NCBI GenBank assembly: GCA_027487835.1
Contig: JAIYCU010000030.1
Span: 53,410-117,409, forward strand
Reading direction: 5' to 3'
From: Bacteroidota bacterium
GTDB taxonomy: Bacteria > Bacteroidota > Bacteroidia > UKL13-3
Length of the DNA: 64,000 nt
Part shown: positions 54,344-62,587 of the stretch, one piece after another
How positions within the stretch are numbered: position 1 is the first letter of the stretch
How the letters are laid out: each line of letters starts with the position of its first letter
Program-made: the position numbers and the translations under genes
Notes under the pieces: model-generated
Told to the model about the DNA's origin: nothing
Databases searched by the model: none
The model's input: the letters and a program-made list of their open reading frames with translations, nothing else

Positions 54344-55097
54344 GTCGAGGACATTTTAATTTATTTGGGGGTGGCTGTATACGCAAATACAAGCCAAGAG
54401 AAGTAAATAAATATCCATCTGCAAATCCCCCCCGATTTGCAGATAAATCACCCTTCATTTTAGTAGTACTTGCAAGATTATAACTAGTTTCCCAATACAT
54501 ACTAAACTGCTTTGTTAATCTAAAACCTAAGGCATACCCAAAGCTGCCAACAAAGGCATTTTGCCTATTTTTCTGAAATACATCCCAACTTGTTCTGGGA
54601 TAGCCCACCGTAGAAATTACACGCCTATTTAAGGTGTCGCCAGGCAAGGCATAAAAGTATTTCGATTTAAAATTATTTAGTCCTAAACCAGCCACAAAGT
54701 TAAATGTGAAACGCGCTTTGTTTAGGGCAATATTTTGGTTCAAACTCCATTGAAAACTTAATTGCAATTCATCAAATATTAACCCACTGCCTAGGCCCGG
54801 ATAAGATAATAAGGTTTCAGTTTCGCCATGCCTAAGCACAGCCCCAATTTCTAACTGCTTTTTTGCGATTACTTTTTGAACCGATAAAATGGCGCTTGGC
54901 CTTAATTCGTTTACATTATCTAAATCCCTCGTGATGCGATAATCCATGCCTTTGGTGGTTAAAAAAGTATAACCAATACCAGCCCCAAATCTAATGGATG
55001 AAATTCGTTTGCCTTTGGCTTGGGCATTTAAATTACCGACTATCGCAAAAAATGTAAGACTTGTCAAAAAAAATAATATAAAGACAATCCTTCCCAT
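54336..55097 (-). CDS. Small outer-membrane beta-barrel protein (OmpA/porin-like fold)
   Basis: A 253-residue protein with a signal peptide (to about residue 26, NLNAQA), then about eight to ten alternating hydrophobic strands ('[11 protein letters not shown]', 'LEIGAVLRH', '[11 protein letters not shown]', '[11 protein letters not shown]', '[11 protein letters not shown]'). This is the pattern of the small barrels often annotated as outer-membrane beta-barrel or PorT-family proteins in this phylum. No ligand residues can be named. The last residues are Pro/Lys/Cys-rich and overlap the dnaJ 3' end on the opposite strand. Confidence 0.72.
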   Translation of the reverse strand: MGRIVFILFFLTSLTFFAIVGNLNAQAKGKRISSIRFGAGIGYTFLTTKGMDYRITRDLDNVNELRPSAILSVQKVIAKKQLEIGAVLRHGETETLLSYPGLGSGLIFDELQLSFQWSLNQNIALNKARFTFNFVAGLGLNNFKSKYFYALPGDTLNRRVISTVGYPRTSWDVFQKNRQNAFVGSFGYALGFRLTKQFSMYWETSYNLASTTKMKGDLSANRGGFADGYLFTSLGLYLRIQPPPNKLKCPRLK

Positions 55098-55170
55098 TTC
55101 CTTTGTTTAATATTACAAGGTTCTTTTATTTTACCATGAAAACAAACATAAATCTATCTTAATTGCAGCT

Positions 55171-56094
55171 ATGATTATCCAAATCAACAATCTCTCCAAA
55201 AAATATCAAAATCATACCGCCTTGTCTAATATAAATTTAGACATCCCTTCAGGTATTATTTTTGGATTATTAGGCCCCAATGGCGCAGGTAAAACAAGTC
55301 TCATAAGAATTCTTACCCAAATCACAGAGGCAGATTCAGGTACCATTCATTTGGATGGAACACTCCTCAATAGGTCGCATGTTCAAGCAATGGGTTATTT
55401 ACCCGAAGAAAGAGGCCTCTATAAAAAAATGCAAGTTGCAGACCAGTTGTTATACCTCGCAGAACTCAAAGGACTTTCAAATAAAGAAGCCAGACAACGA
55501 CTCAAATATTGGGTGGATAAATTTGAAATCAAAACGTGGCTTGGAAAAAAAGTAGAGGAACTCTCTAAAGGAATGCAACAAAAAATTCAGTTTATAGGTA
55601 CTGTATTGCATGAACCCAAACTAATTATTTTAGATGAACCATTCTCTGGTTTTGACCCCATCAACGCACAAATATTAACAGAAGAAATCCTTGCCCTTAA
55701 AGAAAAAGGAGCTACCATCATATTCTCTACGCACAGAATGGATTCGGTAGAATTACTATGTGATAAAATTGCACTTATAAACCTATCCGAAAAGGTATTA
55801 GATGGCGCTGTGCCGCAACTTAAAGAACAGTATAAAAAGAATCAATTTGAAGTGCAATTTGAAGGTGAACTTATTCTAAATCACCAACTTTTTAACCTTG
55901 AAAAATCTGATGAAAAACATGGTGTTAAAAAAATTAGCATTAGCACCCTACAAAAAATTTCTAACAAAGAAATAATTAGCACCCTCCTACAATCAGATAT
56001 AAACCTACTTAGCTTTAAGGAAGAACTACCCAGCATGGAGGAAATTTTCATAGAAGCCGTTAACCAAAAAAACAACTTACAAGATGCTAAATAA
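55171..56094 (+). CDS. ABC transporter ATP-binding protein (NatA/YhaQ-like)
   Basis: A 307-residue ATPase subunit. Walker A is 'GPNGAGKTS' (about residues 35-43), the Q-loop follows in 'LTQITEADSG', the signature is 'ELSKGMQQKIQF' (about 130-141), Walker B is 'LIILDEPFSGFDP' (about 150-162), and the switch His is in 'FSTHRMDS' (about 188-195). The C-terminal domain of about 80 residues (DUF4162-type) is typical of NatA-like exporters. It overlaps the permease gene by 11 bases (56084-56094), and together they form an ABC-2-type exporter of unknown substrate (Na+, antibiotic or lipid are known in the family). Confidence 0.92.
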   Translation: MIIQINNLSKKYQNHTALSNINLDIPSGIIFGLLGPNGAGKTSLIRILTQITEADSGTIHLDGTLLNRSHVQAMGYLPEERGLYKKMQVADQLLYLAELKGLSNKEARQRLKYWVDKFEIKTWLGKKVEELSKGMQQKIQFIGTVLHEPKLIILDEPFSGFDPINAQILTEEILALKEKGATIIFSTHRMDSVELLCDKIALINLSEKVLDGAVPQLKEQYKKNQFEVQFEGELILNHQLFNLEKSDEKHGVKKISISTLQKISNKEIISTLLQSDINLLSFKEELPSMEEIFIEAVNQKNNLQDAK

Positions 56095-57400
56095 AATATT
56101 CTTAATTGCAAAAAGGGAATTCTTAACCCGCATAAAAAAGAAGTCGTTTTTAGTAATGACACTTGTTTCTCCTTTACTTATTCTATTGTTTTATGGTTTA
56201 ATATTTTACTTTACTGTAAATAAATCTATTGGTGAAGAAGTTAAAAACATTGCCATCATAGATGAATCAGAGGTATTACAACAAAACCTCGAAAGCACTA
56301 AAACAACGCTTTTCACCTTTGTTTCTGTAGCGCCAGATAAAATAAACGATCTTTTAAGCGAGGCAAGCAATTACTACGCGGTGCTCAATATCCAAAAAAA
56401 TAGCAAAGGAGAAATTAGCTACCAACTATTGGCCAAAGATCAACCAAGCATTGGAATGGTATCGTCTATTGAAGATAAAATTGCAGCCAAACTAAAAGAC
56501 TTTCAGTTGCAACAAAAGGGCATCGACAAAGAATTATTAAATCAAATTAACAGCACACAGGTAAATATCGAAACTAAAAAACTTACGGATAAAGGATTTG
56601 AAGAAGGCAATGCAGGCCTAACCACAATCATTGGCTTTGCAGGCGCAATACTTATCTACTTTTTTATCTTTTTATATGGCGTGCAAGTGATGCGAGGTGT
56701 GATAGAAGAAAAAACAAATCGCATCGTGGAAGTAATCGTTTCTTCTGTTAAACCCTTCGAATTAATGATGGGTAAGATTTCTGGAATTGCCTTGGTTGGC
56801 TTAACGCAATTTCTAATTTGGGTTGGTTTGGTGGCAGCCCTTAGCGGACCAGTATCTGGACTTGTGATGCAAATGATGGATGTTAATCCTACAGAAATTG
56901 GCAGCATGGCACAAGATGCCGCAAGCAAAGACACTAGTAAAATGGGAAGTCTTTTTGCAGGCTTGGCCAATTTAAATGTACCCTTGATTGTAGGGCTATT
57001 TTTGTTTTATTTTATTGCAGGCTACTTGTTTTATGGGGCATTATTTGCCGCCATCGGCTCGGCTGTAGACAATGAAACCGACACCCAACAATTTATGCTT
57101 CCAGTAACAATGCCCTTGGTATTCTCCTTTGTTTTGGCCCAAACCATTGTAACGCAAGACCCCAACAGCACGCTCAGCATTTGGCTATCTATGATACCCT
57201 TTAGCTCGCCAATCATTATGATGGTGCGCTTGCCTTTTGGCATTCCAACCATTCAAATAATTGCCTCTATGGCCTTTATGATTGCAGGTTTTGTTTTCAC
57301 CGTTTGGTTTGCAGGACGCATTTATAGAATCGGCATTCTCACCTATGGTAAAAAACCAAGCTACAAGGAACTTTTTAAATGGCTGTTCCAAAAGAATTAA
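56084..57400 (+). CDS. ABC-2 type permease (NatB/YhaP-like)
   Basis: A 438-residue membrane subunit. One N-terminal helix ('FLVMTLVSPLLILLFYGLIFYF', split about 22-45) is followed by a periplasmic domain of about 130 residues. Five or more helices follow from about residue 180 ('LTTIIGFAGAILIYFFIFLYG'). 'GVIEEKTNRIVEVIVSSVKPFELMMGKI' (split about 204-231) is the ABC-2 permease signature facing the ATPase. It is the partner of the preceding ATPase. The stop overlaps the start of the MFS gene (TAATG at 57398-57402), so three genes are linked in one operon. Confidence 0.9.
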   Translation: MLNKIFLIAKREFLTRIKKKSFLVMTLVSPLLILLFYGLIFYFTVNKSIGEEVKNIAIIDESEVLQQNLESTKTTLFTFVSVAPDKINDLLSEASNYYAVLNIQKNSKGEISYQLLAKDQPSIGMVSSIEDKIAAKLKDFQLQQKGIDKELLNQINSTQVNIETKKLTDKGFEEGNAGLTTIIGFAGAILIYFFIFLYGVQVMRGVIEEKTNRIVEVIVSSVKPFELMMGKISGIALVGLTQFLIWVGLVAALSGPVSGLVMQMMDVNPTEIGSMAQDAASKDTSKMGSLFAGLANLNVPLIVGLFLFYFIAGYLFYGALFAAIGSAVDNETDTQQFMLPVTMPLVFSFVLAQTIVTQDPNSTLSIWLSMIPFSSPIIMMVRLPFGIPTIQIIASMAFMIAGFVFTVWFAGRIYRIGILTYGKKPSYKELFKWLFQKN

Positions 57401-58641
57401 TGCAGCACAACCAAACAGCAATCCTTTTAAAAATACCTAGCTACCGCAATTTCCTGTGTACCCGCCTATTCTTAACTTTAGGCTTTCAAATGCAGGCTGT
57501 TATTGTGGGTTGGGAGTTATTTAAGCTTACCAAAGATCCCTTTTCTTTAGGCCTAATTGGACTAGCCGAAGCCATCCCTGCCATTGGAGTTGCCCTCTAT
57601 GCAGGCCATATTGCAGATGTCTACAATCGTAAATCTATTATGCGCCTAGCCATTTTAGTATTATTGCTTGCAAGTGTCGGTTTGAACCTAGCCCTGCATC
57701 AAGCATTAGGGGATTCGGTAAGTTTTTGGGTGTATACTTTTATTTTCATAAGTGGTATTGCTCGCGGCTTTTATGCACCTGCCTCATTTTCCTTAATTTC
57801 TCAATTGGTGCCAAGAGAATTACTGGCAAGGGGCAGCACACTCAATAGCACCACATGGCAATTTGCAGCAGTGGTAGGCCCTGCCTTCGGTGGCTTTGCT
57901 TATGCCTATATTGGACTCCAAGGAAGTTTCTTTATCATCAGCTCCCTTATGTTTCTTTCCTTTTTGGCTATATCCCAAGTAAAAGTAGCAAAACCTTTAT
58001 CAGCGGCTTCGGTTCAAACCGAACCTATCCTTGGGCGATTGAAAGAAGGAATTAATTTTGTTTTTGGAAACAAGGTTATCTTATCTGCTTTATCCCTTGA
58101 TTTATTCTCTGTGCTTTTTGGCGGCGCTACCGCCCTATTACCCGTTTTTGCAGATGAGATACTTCAAACGGGGCCGCAGGGACTCGGCTTTTTAAAAGCT
58201 GCCCCCTCTTTTGGCGCCGTGCTCACCATGATTTACTTGTCGATGCGCAAACCTATTCATAAGGCTGGAATTGTGCTCTTAAAAGCTGTGGCTTGCTTTG
58301 GAATATGTATGTTGTTGTTTGGATTGTCTGAAAGCTTTTGGCTCTCCCTTTTTGTACTCTTTTTAAGCGGTGCATTTGACAGTGTAAGCGTGGTCATTCG
58401 CTCCAATATTCTGCAATTGCAAACACCTGATCACATGCGTGGAAGAGTATCATCCGTAAATACCATTTTTATAGGCTCTTCAAATGAAATAGGTGCTTTT
58501 GAGAGCGGACTAGCCGCCAAGTTATTGGGCACAGCACAATCCGTAGTATTTGGCGCATGTATTACCTTGGGTGTGGTTGGTTTAACCTGGTGGAAAGCCC
58601 CAAGTCTGAAGGCATTAACCTTTGATGATTTACAGCGTTAA
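57400..58641 (+). CDS. MFS transporter (EntS-like)
   Basis: A 413-residue major-facilitator protein with twelve hydrophobic segments. I start it at the ATG at 57400, which overlaps the permease stop as TAATG; an in-frame ATG at 57379 would add seven residues inside the permease gene. The loop 2-3 signature appears as 'GHIADVYNRKSIM' (about residues 68-80), the usual G-x3-D-x-x-x-R-K form. Overall resemblance is to the EntS (enterobactin exporter)-like MFS_3 family; the substrate is not predictable. It converges with rimM and overlaps it by 4 bases. Confidence 0.9.
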   Translation: MQHNQTAILLKIPSYRNFLCTRLFLTLGFQMQAVIVGWELFKLTKDPFSLGLIGLAEAIPAIGVALYAGHIADVYNRKSIMRLAILVLLLASVGLNLALHQALGDSVSFWVYTFIFISGIARGFYAPASFSLISQLVPRELLARGSTLNSTTWQFAAVVGPAFGGFAYAYIGLQGSFFIISSLMFLSFLAISQVKVAKPLSAASVQTEPILGRLKEGINFVFGNKVILSALSLDLFSVLFGGATALLPVFADEILQTGPQGLGFLKAAPSFGAVLTMIYLSMRKPIHKAGIVLLKAVACFGICMLLFGLSESFWLSLFVLFLSGAFDSVSVVIRSNILQLQTPDHMRGRVSSVNTIFIGSSNEIGAFESGLAAKLLGTAQSVVFGACITLGVVGLTWWKAPSLKALTFDDLQR

Positions 58642-59141
58642 TCGGGCAGCAAACCCAAGGGTAAATCCATGTCGATACGCTTCTTCCGTTTATCGAAGTT
58701 GAGAATCCAATCTTCAACGATAGGAATTAACACCAATTGGTTGTTAATATTAATCTCTGCCAAAACTTGCTGCGGCATTTCTAATAATCGGATGATTTTC
58801 CCAAGGGGTTTTTCGCAGGCATCATAAATGGTAAAACCACTTAATTCTTCCTCAAAGGCAATTGATTTTCGCTTGGCCTTACCAGGTATAAGAACTGTCT
58901 TACCAAGTAATTTCTCGGCAAGATCAGCTGAATCCACATATCTCAGTTTTAAAATAGGGGCATCATCTGAACCCTTAATAGATTCAATAAAAAAAGGAAC
59001 GGGCTTTCCTTTCACTGAAAGAAAAACCCATTCCTTTAATGTAAAGTGAAAATCGGGTATAAACCGCAATTCTCCTTTTGTTCCATGAACCTTCGCAAGG
59101 GTACCGGCTTCCCGGAAGTCTTCTATACGAATTGGTTTCAA
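58638..59141 (-). CDS. rimM: Ribosome maturation factor RimM
   Basis: A 167-residue cytoplasmic protein that binds S19 and assists 30S head assembly. The N-terminal beta-barrel begins 'EAGTLAKVHGTKGELRF' (about 11-27, the family 'G.I.K.hGlkGevkv' motif). The C-terminal PRC-barrel spans about 95-160 ('GFTIYDACEKPLGKI', 'VLIPIVEDWILNFDKRKKRIDMDLP'). It follows rpsP by 9 bases on the minus strand, the classical rpsP-rimM order; trmD and rplS, which often follow, are absent here. Confidence 0.94.
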   Translation of the reverse strand: MKPIRIEDFREAGTLAKVHGTKGELRFIPDFHFTLKEWVFLSVKGKPVPFFIESIKGSDDAPILKLRYVDSADLAEKLLGKTVLIPGKAKRKSIAFEEELSGFTIYDACEKPLGKIIRLLEMPQQVLAEININNQLVLIPIVEDWILNFDKRKKRIDMDLPLGLLPD

Positions 59142-59150
59142 GGATAAAAT

Positions 59151-59714
59151 TTATTCTGCTGGTGCTTCAGCTGGCGCTTCTTCTGAGGCAGGTGCTTCAG
59201 CAGAGGCTTCTTCAGAAGCAGGTGCTTCTTCAACAACAACTTCAGCAGCAGCATCTGCAGCAGCTTTAGCCGCAATTTTGTCTACACGTGCTTGGTTAGC
59301 TTTTGCTTCAGCAGCTAATCTTGTTTGGGCTTCCTTAGAGAAAGCTCCTTTAATGCGTTCAACATGTGCTTGAACCTTGTTGTTTTTGTCTCCCATCCAA
59401 GCTTCAAATTTAGCATCTGCTTGTTCTTGGGTTAATGCACCTTTTGCTACACCTTTTTGTAAGTGATTCTTCATTAACGCACCTCTGTACGAAAGAATGG
59501 CACGACAAGTATCGGTTGGTTGTGCACCGTTTTGCAACCAATAAGCTGCACGGTCTACATCCAATTCGATTGTTGCCGGTTGGGTTTGTGGAAGATATGA
59601 ACCTATCTTCTCAATGAACTTACCATCTCTCGGAGCACGCGAATCCGCCACCACTACATGGTAAAAAGGCGATTTAGAACGTCCATGACGTTGTAATCTA
59701 ATTTTTACTGACAT
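59151..59714 (-). CDS. rpsP: 30S ribosomal protein S16 with Ala/Glu-rich C-terminal extension
   Basis: A 187-residue S16. The conserved domain is residues 1-80 ('[24 protein letters not shown]' split near the start, then 'YLPQ', '[13 protein letters not shown]'). About 100 further residues follow: a helical Lys/Ala stretch and a repetitive acidic tail of Ala-Pro-Ala-Ser-Glu-Glu units. E. coli S16 is only about 82 residues; extended forms occur in this phylum. The tail is encoded by imperfect DNA repeats (59158-59250). It is the first gene of the rpsP-rimM operon, with a promoter and 5' hairpin upstream. Confidence 0.95.
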   Translation of the reverse strand: MSVKIRLQRHGRSKSPFYHVVVADSRAPRDGKFIEKIGSYLPQTQPATIELDVDRAAYWLQNGAQPTDTCRAILSYRGALMKNHLQKGVAKGALTQEQADAKFEAWMGDKNNKVQAHVERIKGAFSKEAQTRLAAEAKANQARVDKIAAKAAADAAAEVVVEEAPASEEASAEAPASEEAPAEAPAE

Positions 59715-59734
59715 ATTATTTTTCTTTAATTAAT

Positions 59735-59756
59735 CCTCGGTTCTCCTTTTCCGAGG
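59735..59756 (-). promoter_or_regulatory. Hairpin in the rpsP 5' leader
   Basis: Perfect 6-bp stem CCTCGG/CCGAGG around a 10-base loop that, in the transcript, reads AAAAGGAGAA. It begins at or very near the predicted transcription start and ends 20 bases before the rpsP start codon. It could protect the 5' end or serve ribosomal autoregulation; both are inference. Confidence 0.45.
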
Positions 59757-59760
59757 GCTG

Positions 59761-59792
59761 CAAAGATGTGGCATTTCAAATAAAATTCCAAA
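59761..59792 (-). promoter_or_regulatory. Predicted rpsP promoter
   Basis: On the minus strand TTTG (59789-59792) is followed after 20 bases by CATCTTTG (59761-59768), one mismatch from the TAnnTTTG -7 consensus with ideal spacing. The tandem repeat begins only 36 bases upstream of the -33 box. Confidence 0.5.
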
Positions 59793-59828
59793 CTTTCAGG
59801 GAAATTCGTTTGGAGTTAAGTGGCGGCT

Positions 59829-60177
59829 GCCTTATTGATGACTCGCCGTGCCTTATTGATGGCAAATTTTGCCTTATTGATGACTCGCCGAGTCTTATTG
59901 ATGACAAATTTTGCCTTATTGATGATCCGCCGAGCCTTATTGATGACAAATTTTGTCTTATTGATGATCCGCCGAGCCTTATGGAAGGCAAATTTTGTCT
60001 TATTGATGACTCGCCATGCCTTATTGATGACAAATTTCATCTTATTGATGACCCGCCGTGCCTTATGGAAGGCAAATTTTGTCTTATTGATGACTCGCCA
60101 TGCCTTATTGATAACAAATTTTGCCTTATTGATGACTCGCCATGCCTTATTGAAGGCAAATTTAGTCTTATTGATTA
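59829..60177. repeat. 42-bp tandem repeat built of two alternating 21-bp half-units
   Basis: Eight 42-bp units (59829-60164) plus a decaying ninth (to about 60177). Each unit has half-unit A, of the form GCCTTATTGATGACTCGCCG plus one base, and half-unit B, GCCTTATTGATGACAAATTT plus one base; the first 12 bases are shared. Units differ from each other at a few fixed positions. This is the main content of the 501-base gap between the DUF1569 gene and rpsP. Because the period is a multiple of three and few stops occur, several reading frames on both strands are open through it, so no frame can be taken as a gene on that ground alone. Confidence 0.95.
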
Positions 60178-60215
60178 CGAAAAATTAAGCCAGAAGCTAG
60201 CAGCCAGGTGCCCAT

Positions 60216-60677
60216 CTACAAAAGCCCAAATTGCGTAAAGTGATGCGTAAAATGCTTGCTTTGAAAGAGGTACCACTCTTCTTTATTTAAGGGTCCAAAT
60301 ACTGGATGCGCAATCACTTGCCCCTGATACGTTTCGTAGAAATCTACAAATGAACTTACTTCTTCTTTCAATTTTAAAATAGCTGTCTGCAAGTTCTCAA
60401 ACTGCAAGGGCAATTGGCCTTCTGGCAGAAAGGGCGCGGCAAAACCTTTTTTAAGTGGCGATGGTCCTAACAACATTATTTGTTTTACGCGCTCAACTTT
60501 ATCTAAAGGGGTAACAATTTCTACCTTTAACTCTGCCTTTGCAATTTTTAAGGGCAGCAACAAATGTTCTACCATGTGTTGCGCCGTCATGATGCCCCAA
60601 AGTGCTGGGGTATCTGCCTTTAATTGGCCCAATAAGTGCCAAATTTTATCTGAGGGGAAATCAATAAATCCTTCCAT
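60216..60677 (-). CDS. DinB-like / DUF1569 family protein
   Basis: A 153-residue protein with the DinB four-helix pattern. The His residues in 'MTAQHMVEHLL' (about 31-41) and in the C-terminal 'SKHFTHHFTQFGLL' (about 139-152) are placed to bind a metal. 'HPVFGPLNKEEWYLFQSKHF' closely fits the DUF1569 signature. Members are often thiol-dependent transferases or metal proteins, but the substrate is unknown. It is the last gene of the rseP-purB-lipoprotein operon, 2 bases after the lipoprotein stop. Confidence 0.78.
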   Translation of the reverse strand: MEGFIDFPSDKIWHLLGQLKADTPALWGIMTAQHMVEHLLLPLKIAKAELKVEIVTPLDKVERVKQIMLLGPSPLKKGFAAPFLPEGQLPLQFENLQTAILKLKEEVSSFVDFYETYQGQVIAHPVFGPLNKEEWYLFQSKHFTHHFTQFGLL

Positions 60678-60679
60678 AC

Positions 60680-61231
60680 TTATGGGTTTAAAGCAACAAT
60701 TCTATAGCCACCTTTTTTCAGTTTGAACCAAAGTTGCCCGTCGCTCCCAATCATTGCCCCTTTTTCATCTCTGTAAATCTCCATAGGGTCTTGGTCTAAA
60801 ATTGCTTCCACAAAGTCTGGCATAAAGATGGAATCAAAGTTCTTGATAAATGCTTCCTTGGATTTGAAATTGCGTAAGGGGAAATCTATCTTACTGGCAA
60901 TGCTTGCCTTATTTCGGTCAATTACCTCTAATTGAAAATTCTTAAAAAATATAATGAATTTCTTGGCATCAGAAAAACCAGCATCATCCCAACTAGTAGC
61001 CACACTGCTATCAAATAATACTTGAGATTTATGCTGATAAGGATTGGGTAAGGTATAGTCGATTACCTTGGCATCTAAACCAGGTATTTCTCCATCATAA
61101 TTATTAATTACCCTGGCCTTCACTACTTCAACGGTATCATCACTTGGTGGAATGATAATGTGCGGCACATCTTCATTGCAGGAAAACAATCCTATCACTA
61201 CTAACAGGGCAATTGGAACTAATTTTTTCAT
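60680..61231 (-). CDS. Lipoprotein of unknown function
   Basis: A 183-residue lipoprotein, with Cys about residue 18 in 'LFSC' after a short signal. The mature protein is mixed alpha/beta ('FIIFFKNFQLEVIDR', 'SIFMPDFVEAIL', 'QLWFKLKKGGYRIVALN') with a 'GAMIGSDGQLWF' turn near the end that recalls small periplasmic ligand-binding or lysozyme-inhibitor-like folds, but I do not recognise a family. The ATG overlaps the purB stop zone (61228-61231, ATGA junction). Confidence 0.7.
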   Translation of the reverse strand: MKKLVPIALLVVIGLFSCNEDVPHIIIPPSDDTVEVVKARVINNYDGEIPGLDAKVIDYTLPNPYQHKSQVLFDSSVATSWDDAGFSDAKKFIIFFKNFQLEVIDRNKASIASKIDFPLRNFKSKEAFIKNFDSIFMPDFVEAILDQDPMEIYRDEKGAMIGSDGQLWFKLKKGGYRIVALNP

Positions 61232-62571
61232 ATACCAGTGTAATTATGCGGACTAATGCGTAACAATTCCTCCTTCACATCCTCCTTTAGGTTCAAACCA
61301 AAGATAAATGATTTTATGGATTCTTGTGTGATGGCCTCGTTAGTTCTTGTAAGTTCTTTTAGCGCTTCGTAAGGCTTTTCATAGCCTTCTCTTCTCAATA
61401 TGGTTTGAATTGCCTCGGCAACTACTGCCCAATTTTGAGATAAATCTGCTTCCAGCTTTGCTTCATTTAACAACAATTTTCCCATTCCCTTTAGCAGAGA
61501 TTGGTAAGCAATAAGCATGTGACCTAATGGTACACCTAGGTTTCTTAATACGGTACTATCTGTTAAGTCTCTTTGCAACCTTGAAATTGGCAACTTCTCT
61601 GATAGGTGAATAAGCAAGGCATTTGCAATGCCCAAGTTGCCTTCTGCATTTTCAAAATCGATAGGATTAACTTTATGGGGCATGGCACTCGAGCCAATTT
61701 CACCAGCTTTAAGTTTCTGTTTAAAATAATCCATGGCCACATACTGCCAAACATCTTTTGAGAAATCTAATAAGATGGTATTGATGCGCTTATAATTATC
61801 AAACAAGGCAGCTAGGTTATCATAATGCTCTATCTGTGTGGTTGGATGCGACCTTTGCAAGCCTAATTGCTTACAAAAATCATTACCAAAATCTACCCAA
61901 CTAATTGAAGGGTATGCCACGTGGTGCGCATTAAAATTACCAGTGGCACCGCCAAATTTAGCTGGAAATTGAAGCAGGCTTAATTGCCTTACTTGTTCTT
62001 CTAACCTGGCCACAAACACTTGCCACTCTTTACCTAAACGGGTTGGAGAGGCTGGTTGTCCGTGCGTTCTAGCCAACATTGGAATGTGTTCCCAATCCTT
62101 GGCTTGCTGCTGCATTTGGTTCAACACACTTTCTAAAACAGGCATTACTGCCTGCTCCCAACCCTGACGCAGAGACATTGGAATGGCTGTATTATTAATA
62201 TCTTGAGAGGTAAGTCCAAAATGCACAAACTCTTCATACTTTCCTAAACCCAGCGATTTGAGCGCATCCTTTAAAAAATATTCTACCGCCTTAACATCAT
62301 GATTGGTTACCTTTTCAGTATCCTTTATTTGCTGCGCCTGTGTAAGGTTAAAGTTAAGATATAAATTTCTTAAGGCTTGCTTATGGCTATCGCTAAAGGC
62401 ATTAGCAAGCTGAGGTAAAGGCTTTTCTGCCAGTGCAATTAAATATTCTACTTCAACCCAAACGCGATACTTAATTAAGGCAAACTCACTAAAATAATTG
62501 GCTAAACTTGCTGTTTGTTTGTGGTATCTGCCGTCTACTGGACTAATTGCTGTGAGTGAATTTAACTCCAT
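61228..62571 (-). CDS. purB: Adenylosuccinate lyase
   Basis: A 447-residue cytoplasmic enzyme of the fumarase/aspartase superfamily. It cleaves SAICAR and adenylosuccinate in purine synthesis. The superfamily signature is 'GSSAMPHKVNPIDFENAEGN' (about residues 289-308), whose mobile-loop Ser is the catalytic base. Upstream, 'TSQDINNTA' (about 122-130) and 'ARTHGQPASPTRLG' (about 167-180), which carries the catalytic His, match PurB. The length and 'SPVDGRYHKQT' N-terminus are of the E. coli-type PurB. It follows rseP by 16 bases. Confidence 0.96.
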   Translation of the reverse strand: MELNSLTAISPVDGRYHKQTASLANYFSEFALIKYRVWVEVEYLIALAEKPLPQLANAFSDSHKQALRNLYLNFNLTQAQQIKDTEKVTNHDVKAVEYFLKDALKSLGLGKYEEFVHFGLTSQDINNTAIPMSLRQGWEQAVMPVLESVLNQMQQQAKDWEHIPMLARTHGQPASPTRLGKEWQVFVARLEEQVRQLSLLQFPAKFGGATGNFNAHHVAYPSISWVDFGNDFCKQLGLQRSHPTTQIEHYDNLAALFDNYKRINTILLDFSKDVWQYVAMDYFKQKLKAGEIGSSAMPHKVNPIDFENAEGNLGIANALLIHLSEKLPISRLQRDLTDSTVLRNLGVPLGHMLIAYQSLLKGMGKLLLNEAKLEADLSQNWAVVAEAIQTILRREGYEKPYEALKELTRTNEAITQESIKSFIFGLNLKEDVKEELLRISPHNYTGI

Positions 62572-62587
62572 TTCTAAATAGTTATGG

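Noticed and set aside
59829..60164. CRISPR array
   Set aside because: Units are contiguous and all similar; there are no unique spacers and no cas genes.
59768..60238. A 156-residue frame starting at GTG and running through the 42-bp repeats, and similar frames on both strands
   Set aside because: The repeat period is a multiple of three and several frames are open at once; the start is a GTG inside the rpsP promoter and the end overlaps the DUF1569 gene. There is no independent sign of coding beyond a weak synonymous bias.
3593..61299. GGTTCAAACC copies as tRNA T-arms
   Set aside because: They resemble the T-loop consensus but are one base short, have no acceptor or anticodon stems around them, and lie inside protein genes.
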